NCBI RefSeq assembly: GCF_001894805.1
Contig: NZ_BCWX01000007.1
Coordinates: 1 to 64,000, forward strand
Reading direction: 5' to 3'
Length of the DNA: 64,000 nucleotides
From: Rhodococcus globerulus NBRC 14531
GTDB taxonomy: Bacteria > Actinomycetota > Actinomycetes > Mycobacteriales > Mycobacteriaceae
Part shown: positions 16,847 to 25,432 of the stretch, in pieces
How the letters are laid out: every line of letters begins with the position of its first letter
Numbering within the stretch: the stretch's first letter is position 1
Position numbers and translations under genes: made by a program
Notes under the pieces: model-generated
The model's input: the letters and a program-made list of their open reading frames with translations, nothing else
Database searches by the model: none
Told to the model about the DNA's origin: nothing

Positions 16847-17740
16847 ATGAAATTCTGGACCGGCACAGCCTTCATGAACACCGCCGAGATGCCCTCCGTC
16901 GCAAAGATGCTCGACGAAAACGGCTACCACGGCGTCCTCGTATCGGACCACCTCATCTTCCCGCGTGAACTCAAAACACGTTATCCGGCAACGGAAAGCG
17001 GCGTGCCGTACTGGCAACCCGACACCGAGTGGCCCGATGCCTGGGTTCTCATCGGCGCAATGGCCGCGGTGACGGAGAACCTGCATTTCGGCAACAACGT
17101 CTACATCGCTCCCGCGCGCCCCATCCTCGAGGTCGCCAAACAGGTGGGCACCGCGGGTGCACTGTCCAACGGACGCGTGTCCATCGGACTCTCAGCCGGC
17201 TGGATGCGTGAGGAATTCGAACTACTCGGCCAGGACTTCGACAACCGTGGACCACGACTCAACGAAATGATCCAGGCACTGCGGGCCCTCTGGAAGGGCG
17301 GCTGGGTGTCGTGGAAAGGCGAGTACTACGACATCCCGGAAATGATGATCGAACCGCACCCGCCTGCCCATGTCCCGATCCTCTGCGGCGGCGAATCCGC
17401 TGCCGCCCTCAAACGCGCAGCACGTTACTGCGACGGCTGGGTCGGGACCGCGTACACGCTCGAAGAAGCCACAGTGTGGATCGACCGAATCAAGGGCTAC
17501 CGCCGCGAATACGGACGCGAAAACGAGCCTTTCGAGATCATTCTCGGATTGTTCGACGAGCGGACACCTGACCTGTACAAGCGGGCAGAAGACATCGGGA
17601 TCACCGGCGTCATGTGCTCACCGTGGGCCAACTGGGACCTCCAGCACAGCGGAGACCACTCGCACCTGAAGGGAAGCGCGGAGCAGTACCGAGCGCCGAT
17701 CGAGAAGTTCGCCGAAGAGATCGTCTCCAAGTGCCTGTGA
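16847..17740 (+). CDS. LLM-class F420-dependent oxidoreductase
   Basis: A 297-residue luciferase-like TIM-barrel protein. Segments typical of the class are MLDENGYHGVLVSDHLIFPRE (about 21-41), LHFGNNVYIAPARPILEVAKQVGTAGALSNGRVSIGLSAGWMREEFELLGQDFDNRGPRLNEMI (about 79-142) and PPAHVPILCGGESAAALKRAARYCDGWVG. F420 use is inferred from the family. It may oxidise or reduce an intermediate of the surrounding CoA pathway. AGGG lies about nine bases upstream of the ATG. It follows the SDR terminator and has a 194-base upstream region, so it may have its own promoter. Confidence 0.87.
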   Translation: MKFWTGTAFMNTAEMPSVAKMLDENGYHGVLVSDHLIFPRELKTRYPATESGVPYWQPDTEWPDAWVLIGAMAAVTENLHFGNNVYIAPARPILEVAKQVGTAGALSNGRVSIGLSAGWMREEFELLGQDFDNRGPRLNEMIQALRALWKGGWVSWKGEYYDIPEMMIEPHPPAHVPILCGGESAAALKRAARYCDGWVGTAYTLEEATVWIDRIKGYRREYGRENEPFEIILGLFDERTPDLYKRAEDIGITGVMCSPWANWDLQHSGDHSHLKGSAEQYRAPIEKFAEEIVSKCL

Positions 17741-17752
17741 CGTGAAAGAAAA

Positions 17753-17782
17753 GGCTGGGCACAGATCCCCTGGTGCCCAGCC
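17753..17782. terminator. Bidirectional terminator hairpin
   Basis: A perfect 10-bp stem (arm GGCTGGGCAC) with a ten-base loop lies between the convergent LLM and crotonase genes. It is flanked by an A-rich stretch on one side and TCTTCC on the other, which suits termination in both directions. Confidence 0.85.
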
Positions 17783-17800
17783 TCTTCCACTTTCTCCGAT

Positions 17801-18568
17801 TCAGCTCTTGACGGCGGTGAGCTTCGCGATGTTGTCCCGGAAATCCTCGCTCTGGAATGTCAGCTCTTCGGCCGTCGTCGCAAAGTCGAGTGTCGCGAGA
17901 ATCGCCCGCTCGAGGTGCATGTTCAGCAGTCGCTTGGTGCTCTCGACGGCCTGACGCGGCTGCGAGGCAATCTTTTTCGCGCATTCGATGGCGTCGGCAA
18001 GTGGATCGAGCGACACATGGTTGGCCAGGCCGAGCGTGCAGGCCTTCTCCGCTCCGATGCGCGTCCCGGTCAATGCGTATTCCTTTGCCAGCAGCAGACT
18101 GATCTGCAGCGGCCACGTCAGCGGTCCACCGTCGGCGGCAACCAGTCCGACCTGTACGTGCGGGTCGGCCAGGTAGGCGGATTCTGCGATGTAGACGATG
18201 TCGCTCAGTGCAACGAGGCTGCATCCCAGGCCGACGGCCGGGCCGTTGACAGCCGCGATCACGGGGACACGGCACCGAGCCATTCCGAGCACCAGATCAC
18301 GACCGTGCGCGATTGTGCGAGCCCGCATTTCGGAGTCTTCGGCCAACTCTGCGAGGTAGGCAAAATCGCCACCCGCCGAGAAAGCCTTACCGTTGCCGGT
18401 GAGTACTGCGGCACGGGCGTCACGATCCGCGCTGAGCCGTGGCCACAACTCCGCCAAGCCGGTATGCAGACTGTCGTTGACGGCGTTGAGCGCGTCCGGT
18501 CGATTGAGAGTGATGATCCGCAACGAGCCTTCTGCGCGGACGTCGATCTCTTCGGGCATGTCGTACAT
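17801..18568 (-). CDS. Enoyl-CoA hydratase/isomerase family protein
   Basis: A 255-residue crotonase. The start MYDMPEEIDVRAEG has GGGAG about six bases upstream and begins one base after the dehydrogenase stop, deciding against the longer frame. CoA-binding GNGKAFSAGGDFAYL and oxyanion segment NGPAVGLGCSLVALSD are clear. The first catalytic glutamate position of classical hydratases is Ser (GCSLVALSD). The second region has an aspartate (AADGG), which resembles dienoyl-CoA isomerase-like or non-hydratase crotonases. It is the last gene of a four-gene minus-strand operon with a ligase and an acyl-CoA dehydrogenase pair. Confidence 0.88.
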   Translation of the reverse strand: MYDMPEEIDVRAEGSLRIITLNRPDALNAVNDSLHTGLAELWPRLSADRDARAAVLTGNGKAFSAGGDFAYLAELAEDSEMRARTIAHGRDLVLGMARCRVPVIAAVNGPAVGLGCSLVALSDIVYIAESAYLADPHVQVGLVAADGGPLTWPLQISLLLAKEYALTGTRIGAEKACTLGLANHVSLDPLADAIECAKKIASQPRQAVESTKRLLNMHLERAILATLDFATTAEELTFQSEDFRDNIAKLTAVKS

Positions 18569-18569
18569 G

Positions 18570-19658
18570 TCAAACTCCCAATCCGAGAATGCGCGAGGCA
18601 ATGATGTTCTTCTGAATTTGTGATGTCCCACCCATGACGCTCTGGGCGCGGCTGTACAGGTACGAACCGAGCATCTCGGTGTCGCGGCTACCCGCCTCCG
18701 TCAACGCTGCGTGCCCGACGGCCTGATCCACCCAGGTCATCAGGAGCTTGTCGAGCGAGCCCTCAGAACCGTGGGAGAGTCCGTCCAACTGCTCGGACAA
18801 CCGGCGACGCACGTGTAGCCGCAACATCTCCGTTTCCACTGCAGCCCAAGCTAATTCCGTCGACGGCGGTCCGTCGCTCCTGGCTGCGAGCTGGCGGACC
18901 AGTTTGCCGTAGCGCGCCGCATAGCCCAGCGTGGAGGGTTCACGTTCGTGCCCGACAACCGTCATGGCCAACGCCCAGCCTTCACCGGGAGCACCGACCA
19001 TCTGATCGACCGGCACACGAGCACCGTCGAAGAGCACCTGGCCGAACTCCTTGGTGACACCGTTCATCATCTTGAGCGGACGCTGCTCGATACCGGACTG
19101 GTCCATCGAGACGATGAATGCGGTCAGTCCGCGGTGACGCTTTGCATCGGGTTCCGTCCGCGCCAAGAGCAGGCACCAGTCGGCGACATCGCTGTAGCTT
19201 GTCCAGATCTTGTGGCCGTGTATGACGTACTCGTCGCCCTCACGGACGGCAGTGGTCGTGAGCGAGGCAAGGTCCGAACCGGCACCTGGCTCACTGAATC
19301 CCTGGCACCAGCGTTCGGTGCCGTTGATCATTCCGGGAAGGAAACGACTCCGAAGATCCTCACTGCCGTGCCTGCCGAGTCCGTGTACCAGGTATCCGAG
19401 GCTGGGCCGAGGCGGAGCACCCGCTATGGCCAGTTCCTCGTCGACGATGACGTCGTAGACGGGCGGCAGTTCCTGTCCGCCATATTCTTTGGGCCACGAT
19501 GCGCCGAAGAATCCGCCGCTGTAGAGCGCCTGATGCCACTCGCCCTGCCGTGCCCAGTACTCGTCTCCCGAGCTCGGGAATGTCTTTGCCCGCTCAGCTG
19601 CCCATGACCGCAGTCGGTCTCGGAAAGTGGCTTCTTCCGGCGAATCACGAAAGTCCAA
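18570..19658 (-). CDS. Acyl-CoA dehydrogenase, larger subunit of a pair
   Basis: A 362-residue acyl-CoA dehydrogenase with WCQGFSEPGAGSDLASLTTTAVREGDEYVIHGHKIWTSYSD (about 115-155), ALAMTVVGHEREPSTLGYAARYGKL and the C-terminal SVMGGTSQIQKNIIASRILGLGV. It forms an alpha,beta-unsaturated acyl-CoA using FAD. Its start overlaps the upstream partner dehydrogenase gene by 14 bases, giving the third such pair in the window. Expression should depend on the promoter at about 22 kb with regulon site 4. Confidence 0.93.
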   Translation of the reverse strand: MDFRDSPEEATFRDRLRSWAAERAKTFPSSGDEYWARQGEWHQALYSGGFFGASWPKEYGGQELPPVYDVIVDEELAIAGAPPRPSLGYLVHGLGRHGSEDLRSRFLPGMINGTERWCQGFSEPGAGSDLASLTTTAVREGDEYVIHGHKIWTSYSDVADWCLLLARTEPDAKRHRGLTAFIVSMDQSGIEQRPLKMMNGVTKEFGQVLFDGARVPVDQMVGAPGEGWALAMTVVGHEREPSTLGYAARYGKLVRQLAARSDGPPSTELAWAAVETEMLRLHVRRRLSEQLDGLSHGSEGSLDKLLMTWVDQAVGHAALTEAGSRDTEMLGSYLYSRAQSVMGGTSQIQKNIIASRILGLGV

Positions 19659-20550
19659 GGTCGATCTCCTCCAGCCTTACGGGAAACAGTTCGGTGGACG
19701 TCAATGCCCGCCGCAGGTACACATGCACGAGGCACTCCCACGTGTTGCCGATTCCGCCGTGCACCTGCACTGCGGTTTCACACACGGTTCGAGTTGCCCG
19801 CGCGCAGTAGATCTTTGCGATCCGCGCCGCTGCGATCGCCTCGGTCGGCGGCAGCTCGTCCACGGCCCACGCCGCGTACCGGAGCACACTCACCGATCCT
19901 TCGATCAGCGCGAGGCCTTCGGCTAGCAGATGTGCAACAGCCTGGTACGACCCGATCGCCGTGCCGTACTGCTCACGGACCTTGGCGTACTCGGTCGCAA
20001 CATGGTGAGCACCCCGCGCCGTGCCGACCAGATCGGCACAGGTAGCGACGAGCGCAAGTGCCTCCCACCGCGTCACGTCGTCCGTCGATATCTCCCCGAG
20101 GGAATCCGTCGGATCGAGCAACTCGGCAAAACCTCTGGTCAGATCGGCGCCTGCAGCTACCGGTCCGACGCGGCCGGCAAATGCCTTGTTCTCACGCAAG
20201 ACGAGAGCGTGGTCGAGACCGGTCGCGTCGACCGCCTCGTCACCGACAGCTATTGCCCACGTGAGCTGATCATCGGCGACATGACGACGTAGATCGTCGG
20301 CAAGCACCGGTCCGAGAAATGGAACGTCGACCAGTCCGCGGCCGAATTCCTCTGCGACGATAGCAACTTCGACGCCAGACGCTCCGTCCGAGCGGAGTGA
20401 ACGCCAGCCGGTTGTGGCCACCGCCTTCTCCAGACGAGCGATGCGAGAGCCGTCCTCCAAATCGAGGACCGAACCCGGTCCCAAATCGTCGGCCAGTTTT
20501 GCGGCAGCGTCACGCAGCTGCCGCTGTTCATTAGTCAGACGTACGTCCAT
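19645..20550 (-). CDS. Acyl-CoA dehydrogenase, partner subunit
   Basis: A 301-residue truncated-type acyl-CoA dehydrogenase. The C-terminal domain shows KVREQYGTAIGSYQAVAHLLAEGLALIEGSVSVLRYAAWAVDE (about 192-235) and VCETAVQVHGGIGNTWECLVHVYLRRALTS. The FAD/substrate middle domain is weakly conserved, as in the non-catalytic partners of heteromeric FadE enzymes. It overlaps the larger subunit by 14 bases and the upstream ligase by 20 bases. Confidence 0.9.
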   Translation of the reverse strand: MDVRLTNEQRQLRDAAAKLADDLGPGSVLDLEDGSRIARLEKAVATTGWRSLRSDGASGVEVAIVAEEFGRGLVDVPFLGPVLADDLRRHVADDQLTWAIAVGDEAVDATGLDHALVLRENKAFAGRVGPVAAGADLTRGFAELLDPTDSLGEISTDDVTRWEALALVATCADLVGTARGAHHVATEYAKVREQYGTAIGSYQAVAHLLAEGLALIEGSVSVLRYAAWAVDELPPTEAIAAARIAKIYCARATRTVCETAVQVHGGIGNTWECLVHVYLRRALTSTELFPVRLEEIDLGLS

Positions 20551-21937
20551 AGCGCTCCTTGAGTTCTCGGCGCAACACCTTGCCGGAGGGCAGGCGAGGA
20601 ATTTCGGGCACGAACACCACTCGCCTCAGGCGTTTGTAGCCGGCCATCCGGCCGGCTACGAGTTCCATGAGTTCCACTTCCCCGATCGAGCCGCTTGTCG
20701 CGACAGCCGCGACGATCGCTTCGCCGTCTTTCGGGTCGGGGATTCCGAACACCGCGCAATCCGCGACGCCGGGGTGTCCGTGGAGGACTGCTTCGATCTC
20801 GGCCGGGGCTACCTGGAAGCCGCGTACCTTGATCATTTCCTTGAGGCGGTCGGTGATTCGCAGCCAACCGCCGTCGTCGAGATGTCCGACGTCACCGGTG
20901 CGGTACCAACCGCCGGCGAACGCACCGGCGGTTTCCTCGTCGGGAAGATACCCAGCCATGACCGAAGCCGACAGTGCCTGGATTTCTCCGGTCTCGCCGG
21001 TGCCGAGCACCTCGCCGGTTTCGGTGGACACGATTCGAAGGCTCACGCCCGGTGCCGCACGCCCCACGCCGTCGAGTTGTGCACCCTCGACGGGGTTGCA
21101 CGCGATGACGGGCAGCTCGCTGGCACCGTACGCCGGCATCCACCCGACACCTGTTCGCCGCGTGACTTCCTCGGCAACGCTGGGTGTCACCGGCGTTGCG
21201 CCCCACATGATGTAGCGCAGCGACGAGAGATCGTACGATTCGAGTTTCGGATGCGAGGCGATTGCCAGAGCGATGGGCGCCACGGCCATTTCGACGGTAA
21301 TCCGGTCTACCTCGATGTGGTGCAGCATCGTATCGAGATCGAATCGGCGGTGAAGCCGCAGCCATGCACCGGACTCGAGTGCCGTCACGATGTTGAGCAG
21401 CCCGAGTATGTGCGAAGGCGGAGTCACGATCTGCATGCGATCGCGTTCCGTCAGCTCCAGCACGTCTCGCCACTGCTCGACGGCAACGGCAAACGACGCA
21501 TGAGTGTGCCGGACTGCCTTGGGTAAGCCGGTTGTTCCCGAACTGAAGACGAGAACGGCATCCGACGCGGGATCGGGCTCGCCGAACGTTTCGGTATCGG
21601 CGCTGCACGTGACCGACTCGTCAAGGCTCAGCATCGGCATCAGTTCCGCTAGCACAGGATTGTCTCCGATTGCATACACGGGGCTCGTTGTCGCCAGTGC
21701 GTGCGCAACCTCGACGCTCTTCCACGCCGGACTGATCAGCACGACAGCGGCGCCCGCGCGCCAGATCGCAAGTACCGCGACGACAAACTCCGGACGATTC
21801 GACGACATGAGAGCAACGCGTTGACCAGCAGTGACACCATCCCGAACCAGCCGCGATGCAAGCGCGTCGGCTAGCGCCTCCAGCTCGTCTCGGCTGTATT
21901 TCTGTTCGTCGAACACAAGGACGCTCTGCCCGCTCAT
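20531..21937 (-). CDS. Acyl-CoA synthetase / AMP-dependent ligase
   Basis: A 468-residue ANL-family ligase. The P-loop is VLVFSSGTTGLPKAVRHTH (about 127-145). WYRTGDVGHLDDGGWLRITDRLKEMIKVRGFQVAPAEIEAVLHGHPGVADCAVFG (about 345-400) and the catalytic lysine in LPSGKVLRRELKERYG complete the set. It is shorter than typical long-chain ligases, suiting a cyclic or medium acid. It is the first gene of the four-gene minus-strand operon. Two ligases in one regulon suggest two different free acids, for example a side chain and a ring remnant. Confidence 0.92.
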   Translation of the reverse strand: MSGQSVLVFDEQKYSRDELEALADALASRLVRDGVTAGQRVALMSSNRPEFVVAVLAIWRAGAAVVLISPAWKSVEVAHALATTSPVYAIGDNPVLAELMPMLSLDESVTCSADTETFGEPDPASDAVLVFSSGTTGLPKAVRHTHASFAVAVEQWRDVLELTERDRMQIVTPPSHILGLLNIVTALESGAWLRLHRRFDLDTMLHHIEVDRITVEMAVAPIALAIASHPKLESYDLSSLRYIMWGATPVTPSVAEEVTRRTGVGWMPAYGASELPVIACNPVEGAQLDGVGRAAPGVSLRIVSTETGEVLGTGETGEIQALSASVMAGYLPDEETAGAFAGGWYRTGDVGHLDDGGWLRITDRLKEMIKVRGFQVAPAEIEAVLHGHPGVADCAVFGIPDPKDGEAIVAAVATSGSIGEVELMELVAGRMAGYKRLRRVVFVPEIPRLPSGKVLRRELKERYGRTSD

Positions 21938-22020
21938 CCTTGGCTCCTCACTGGGGGATGGGGGCTAGCGCATCCCCCGTCTCGCGTGTACAAATGCTTC
22001 ATTGAGAAGATCCTATCTCG

Positions 22021-22043
22021 TTTGAGAGAATAGTATTCTCAAA
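22021..22043. promoter_or_regulatory. Operator palindrome, GAGAATA-G-TATTCTC (regulon site 4) with flanking half-sites
   Basis: The perfect 15-bp core at 22026-22040 is flanked by TTTGA and AAAC. Additional half-sites, ATTGAGAA at 22001 and GAATCTCAAT about ten bases after the core, suggest cooperative binding. It lies between the divergent ligase operon (start 21937) and the ferredoxin-type reductase (start 22077). Confidence 0.82.
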
Positions 22044-22076
22044 CTTATAGAATCTCAATATCAGCAGGAGGTAGCC

Positions 22077-23123
22077 ATGGCGAGACCACCGTTGTTCCAA
22101 CGAGCGACCGTCACCCGGATCGTCAAAGAGAGCTCCGACGCGCGCACATTTGTTCTCGCTCCGGCAGACGGTCCGTTCACCTACAGCGCCGGGCAGTTCT
22201 GCACGTTCCGCGTCGAGGTCGACGGCACCGAACTGTTCCGCTCGTACTCGATGTCGAGCTCACCGGACACCGACAACGAATTGATGACCACCGTCAAACG
22301 TGTTGCCGGAGGCAAGGTCTCGAACTGGCTACACGACAATGTCTCCGAAGGCGACGAGGTGGTCGTCACCAGGCCGGCCGGCACGTTTCGCCTTCGCGAA
22401 TCCGAGGCGCCGTTGCTCGGGTTCAGCGGCGGCAGCGGCATCACCCCGATCCTGTCGCTCGCCAAGACCACTCTCGCCACCACCGATCGCGAGGTTCACC
22501 TTCTGTGCGCCGATCGTGATCACGACTCGATGATCTTCGAGCGCGTTCTCTCGGAACTCGTCGACCGCTACCCCGGTCGACTCACCGTCACACGCCACCT
22601 CGACGACAAGAACGGATTCCTCGACAAGGCCGCAGTACTCGACTTTGTCGGCAAGCACGTGGGAGCCGACAGTTACCTGTGCGGCCCCGAACCCTTCATG
22701 GACCTGATCGAATCGGCCCTACCCGGACCGGGCCGCGTCTTCAGCGAACGATTCGGCAGTGCGGCCGAACCGATTGTGGCCGAACCGATTGTGGCCGAAC
22801 CGGTGAGCACCGGTGAATCTGCCGCTACCGAACCAACTTCCACCGAAGTCACCGGAACAGTGACCATCGTTCTCGGGCGAAAGAAGACCTCGGTACCACG
22901 ACACCCCAACGAGACTCTGCTGGAAAGTGCTCGGCGCGCTGGACTTACGCCGCCGTTCTCCTGCGAAGCCGGAAACTGCGCAACCTGCATGGCACACGTC
23001 ACCTCGGGAAGCGCCGTGATGAGAATCAATGACGCACTGACCGACGAGGAGGTGTCGGACGGCTACGTTCTGACCTGCCAGGCAATACCCGACTCCGAGT
23101 CGATCACGGTGAAGTACGAGTGA
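22077..23123 (+). CDS. Ferredoxin-type reductase with C-terminal 2Fe-2S domain (KshB/HmpX-like)
   Basis: A 348-residue electron-transfer protein. The FAD domain has FRSYSMSSSPD (about 61-71), and the NAD(P) domain has LLGFSGGSGITPILSLAKTTLATTD and YLCGPEPFMDLIESAL. A Pro/Glu/Thr-rich linker with a repeated five-residue unit is followed by a plant-type 2Fe-2S domain with CEAGNCATC and a fourth cysteine in VLTCQA. This layout supplies electrons to Rieske oxygenases such as 3-ketosteroid 9alpha-hydroxylase. No oxygenase is encoded in the window, so its partner is elsewhere. AGGAGG precedes the ATG by about six bases. It is divergent from the ligase operon across regulon site 4. Confidence 0.9.
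   Translation: MARPPLFQRATVTRIVKESSDARTFVLAPADGPFTYSAGQFCTFRVEVDGTELFRSYSMSSSPDTDNELMTTVKRVAGGKVSNWLHDNVSEGDEVVVTRPAGTFRLRESEAPLLGFSGGSGITPILSLAKTTLATTDREVHLLCADRDHDSMIFERVLSELVDRYPGRLTVTRHLDDKNGFLDKAAVLDFVGKHVGADSYLCGPEPFMDLIESALPGPGRVFSERFGSAAEPIVAEPIVAEPVSTGESAATEPTSTEVTGTVTIVLGRKKTSVPRHPNETLLESARRAGLTPPFSCEAGNCATCMAHVTSGSAVMRINDALTDEEVSDGYVLTCQAIPDSESITVKYE
22763..22802 (+). repeat. 15-bp in-frame tandem repeat in reductase linker
   Basis: The unit GGCCGAACCGATTGT occurs twice and is followed by ten bases of a third copy. It encodes repeated Glu-Pro-Ile-Val-Ala in the linker between the reductase and 2Fe-2S domains. Being in frame, it can expand or contract without disrupting the gene. 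Confidence 0.85.
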
Positions 23124-23489
23124 GACAGGAGATTCCAGGCCAAAAGTCGTTGTAAAACAACAGAATTGACGCATTCGCTCGGGGCCATCAGCTCGCCGAC
23201 ATGAGCAACATCGCCGCGCCCAATTTCGGCAGACACGCTGAGGGCGCTACTTTGAAGACCCTCAATCCTGTTGAATTACAAGATCATTAACTGGAAATCA
23301 GCGAACGTCGAAATGCACCAACGGGAGTTCGATCCAGGTTTCTCTTGCTATTCGCAGCGATCATTGAATATATTACAACAAATCCAGGTGCGCCAAGAGT
23401 GCGCATAATCACACGCAAGCTTCGTAACAGTCCAAAATCTCTGCATACAAGGAACTTTGGCCGTGCTTGCATGATGAAAGTCGAGTTGG
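23124..23489. other. A+T-rich intergenic region with repeated TTG...CAA motifs
   Basis: 366 bases without a convincing gene, separating the KshB-like reductase from the ABC operon and clearly richer in A+T than its surroundings. It contains three related imperfect inverted motifs: 23150-23162 (GTTGT-AAA-ACAAC), 23270-23282 (GTTGAATTACAAG) and 23364-23380 (TTGAATATATTACAACA). These may be operators for the ABC transporter promoter. No clear terminator was seen after the reductase gene. Confidence 0.55.
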
Positions 23490-24443
23490 ATGATTCTCAC
23501 AATTACGAGGCGTGTAGGCCGCAGCTTGGTGGTCGTCTTGTTGGTAGCGGCAGCAGCTGTTCTGCTGTTGAGCCTGGCGCCCGGGTCTGCCGCCGAGGTG
23601 ATCCTGGGTGAAAACGCTACCCCCGAGGCCGTTGCGGCGATGGAAGCAAAGATGGGACTCGACGTTCCCGTCTGGACTCAGTACTTCAATTGGCTCGGTG
23701 ACGCATTCCGCGGAGACTTCGGAACCTCACCGCTCACCGGACAGTCAGTCAGCGAGGCGATCGTCGAGCGCCTCCCTGTCACTCTGCAGTTGGCCGCTAT
23801 GGGCCTGATCATTGCTCTGGTTGTTGCCGTCCTGATGGCCGTCGCCTCCGCGTCGCGCCCAGGAAGCAAGCTCGACCGCGGCATCAATGTCGTTTCGGCT
23901 GTGTGCCTCTCGGTTCCCGCGTTCATCGCCGGCCCGGTCCTGATCTACTACTTCGCGATCAAATTCCAGCTCTTCCCGGTGACAGGCTGGTCGCGTATGA
24001 GCGAAGGCCTCGGTGCAAACCTCCAGAGCGCACTGCTGCCCGCGATCGCAATCGCGTTGACCGAGATCGCCGCATTCCACCGTCTGCTGCGCACCGACCT
24101 GATCGGAACCCTGCGCGAGGACTACGTGGCAGCGGCTCGGGCGAAGGGAATGCCCGGGTGGTACGTGATGTTCCGGCACGCGCTCCGACCGTCGTCGTTC
24201 TCCCTGATCACCGTTGCCGGCATCAGTCTCGGTCGACTCATCGGTGGCACCGTCATCGTCGAAACACTCTTCGGTCTACCCGGTTTGGGACAGCTCATCT
24301 CCTCGTCCATCACGTCGCGCGACGTGATCATGGTCCAGGGAATCGTGGTCTTCATCGCGATTGTGTACGTGGGTATCAACACCCTGGTCGACCTCAGCTA
24401 CGGATTGATCGACCCACGGGTCAGGAAGGTTGTCGGAGCATGA
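23490..24443 (+). CDS. ABC transporter permease, DppB-like
   Basis: A 317-residue inner-membrane permease of the peptide/nickel/opine ABC importer family. An N-terminal membrane segment (GRSLVVVLLVAAAAVLLLSLA) is followed by about five more. The cytoplasmic EAA loop is TLREDYVAAARAKGMPGWYVMFRHALRP (about 210-238), which docks on the ATPases. It is the first gene of the operon permease-permease-binding protein-ATPase-ATPase-binding protein. Its stop overlaps the start of the second permease. The ribosome binding site (GAGTTGG) is weak and close to the ATG. Confidence 0.9.
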   Translation: MILTITRRVGRSLVVVLLVAAAAVLLLSLAPGSAAEVILGENATPEAVAAMEAKMGLDVPVWTQYFNWLGDAFRGDFGTSPLTGQSVSEAIVERLPVTLQLAAMGLIIALVVAVLMAVASASRPGSKLDRGINVVSAVCLSVPAFIAGPVLIYYFAIKFQLFPVTGWSRMSEGLGANLQSALLPAIAIALTEIAAFHRLLRTDLIGTLREDYVAAARAKGMPGWYVMFRHALRPSSFSLITVAGISLGRLIGGTVIVETLFGLPGLGQLISSSITSRDVIMVQGIVVFIAIVYVGINTLVDLSYGLIDPRVRKVVGA

Positions 24444-25342
24444 CGCGATCAGTAGTCGAAGACCGGACCGGCTCGCAGGACGAGCAACCGTCGGACCCGC
24501 CGGCACCTCTGGTGCCACCGGCGAAGAAGTCACGATCCATTCTGGTGTACCTCTCCTTCGGTTGGCTCGTCACTGTGCTTCTCGCAGCGGCGCTGGCAAA
24601 TGTCCTGCCCATTGCTTCCTACTCCGTTCCGGTTGGCGCACCGCGCCTTTCACCGTCGTTCGAATCCCTCGATCTGCTGCTGGGGACGGACACCCTCGGG
24701 CGATCGATGCTCTCCCGCATCATCTACGGCGCCCGTGTCTCGCTCCTTGTCGGCACTGTAGCCGGATTGATCGGATTTGTGGTGGGCTCCTTCATCGGCC
24801 TGATCGGCGGCTACTTCGGTAGGCGTCTCGATTCCGGCGTCACCCTCCTTGCCGACGCGATGCTCGCATTCCCGCCGTTGATCCTGCTGCTGGCGCTGGC
24901 GTCCGTCCTGACACCCTCCATTCCGACCATGCTGCTCGGACTGACCTTGGTCGTCATCCCCGGATTCATCCGTCTGGCCAGAGCCAACACAATGGCGTGG
25001 AGCTCGAGGGAATTCGTCCGGGCCGCACGGAACATGGGCGCCGGCCACTGGCGAATCCTGTTCAAGGAAATCCTGCCGAACGTCCTCGCTCCCCTGGCTG
25101 CGTTCCTGCCGATCATCATGGCCGCCCTGATCGTCGCCGAAGGCTCACTGAGCTTCCTCGGCCTGGGAATCCCACCGCCACAGCCCAGTTGGGGCGGAAT
25201 GATCGGCGACGGCAAGAACTACATTGCCGACTACCCATACTTGGTCTTCGTTCCTTCGTTGGCGATCTTCTTCACGGTGTTCGCCCTCAATCAGGCAGGT
25301 GACTTCCTCCGCAACAAGTTCGACCGCACTCTGCACGACTGA
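24440..25342 (+). CDS. ABC transporter permease, DppC-like
   Basis: A 300-residue permease partner. It starts at the ATGA overlap with the DppB-like gene (MTRSVVEDRTG), although the frame is open much further upstream. A cytoplasmic hydrophilic N-terminus is followed by membrane segments from about residue 33 and the EAA loop SSREFVRAARNMGAGHWRILFKEILPNVLAP (about 193-223). It forms the translocation pore with the preceding protein. The last codons and the following spacer carry a 14-bp direct repeat (25331-25344 and 25353-25366). Confidence 0.9.
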   Translation: MTRSVVEDRTGSQDEQPSDPPAPLVPPAKKSRSILVYLSFGWLVTVLLAAALANVLPIASYSVPVGAPRLSPSFESLDLLLGTDTLGRSMLSRIIYGARVSLLVGTVAGLIGFVVGSFIGLIGGYFGRRLDSGVTLLADAMLAFPPLILLLALASVLTPSIPTMLLGLTLVVIPGFIRLARANTMAWSSREFVRAARNMGAGHWRILFKEILPNVLAPLAAFLPIIMAALIVAEGSLSFLGLGIPPPQPSWGGMIGDGKNYIADYPYLVFVPSLAIFFTVFALNQAGDFLRNKFDRTLHD

Positions 25343-25432
25343 ACCTCGAGGACTGCACGACTGAACGACCAAGACCGTTTTCCCGCTCGACACGACGTAC
25401 TCATTTCCACGTTCCACCTGAGAGGGCTTTCC

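Noticed and set aside
25331..25366. 14-bp direct repeat at the end of the DppC-like gene as a mobile-element footprint
   Set aside because: There is no inverted repeat, transposase or inserted sequence between the copies. A small local duplication is the simpler explanation.
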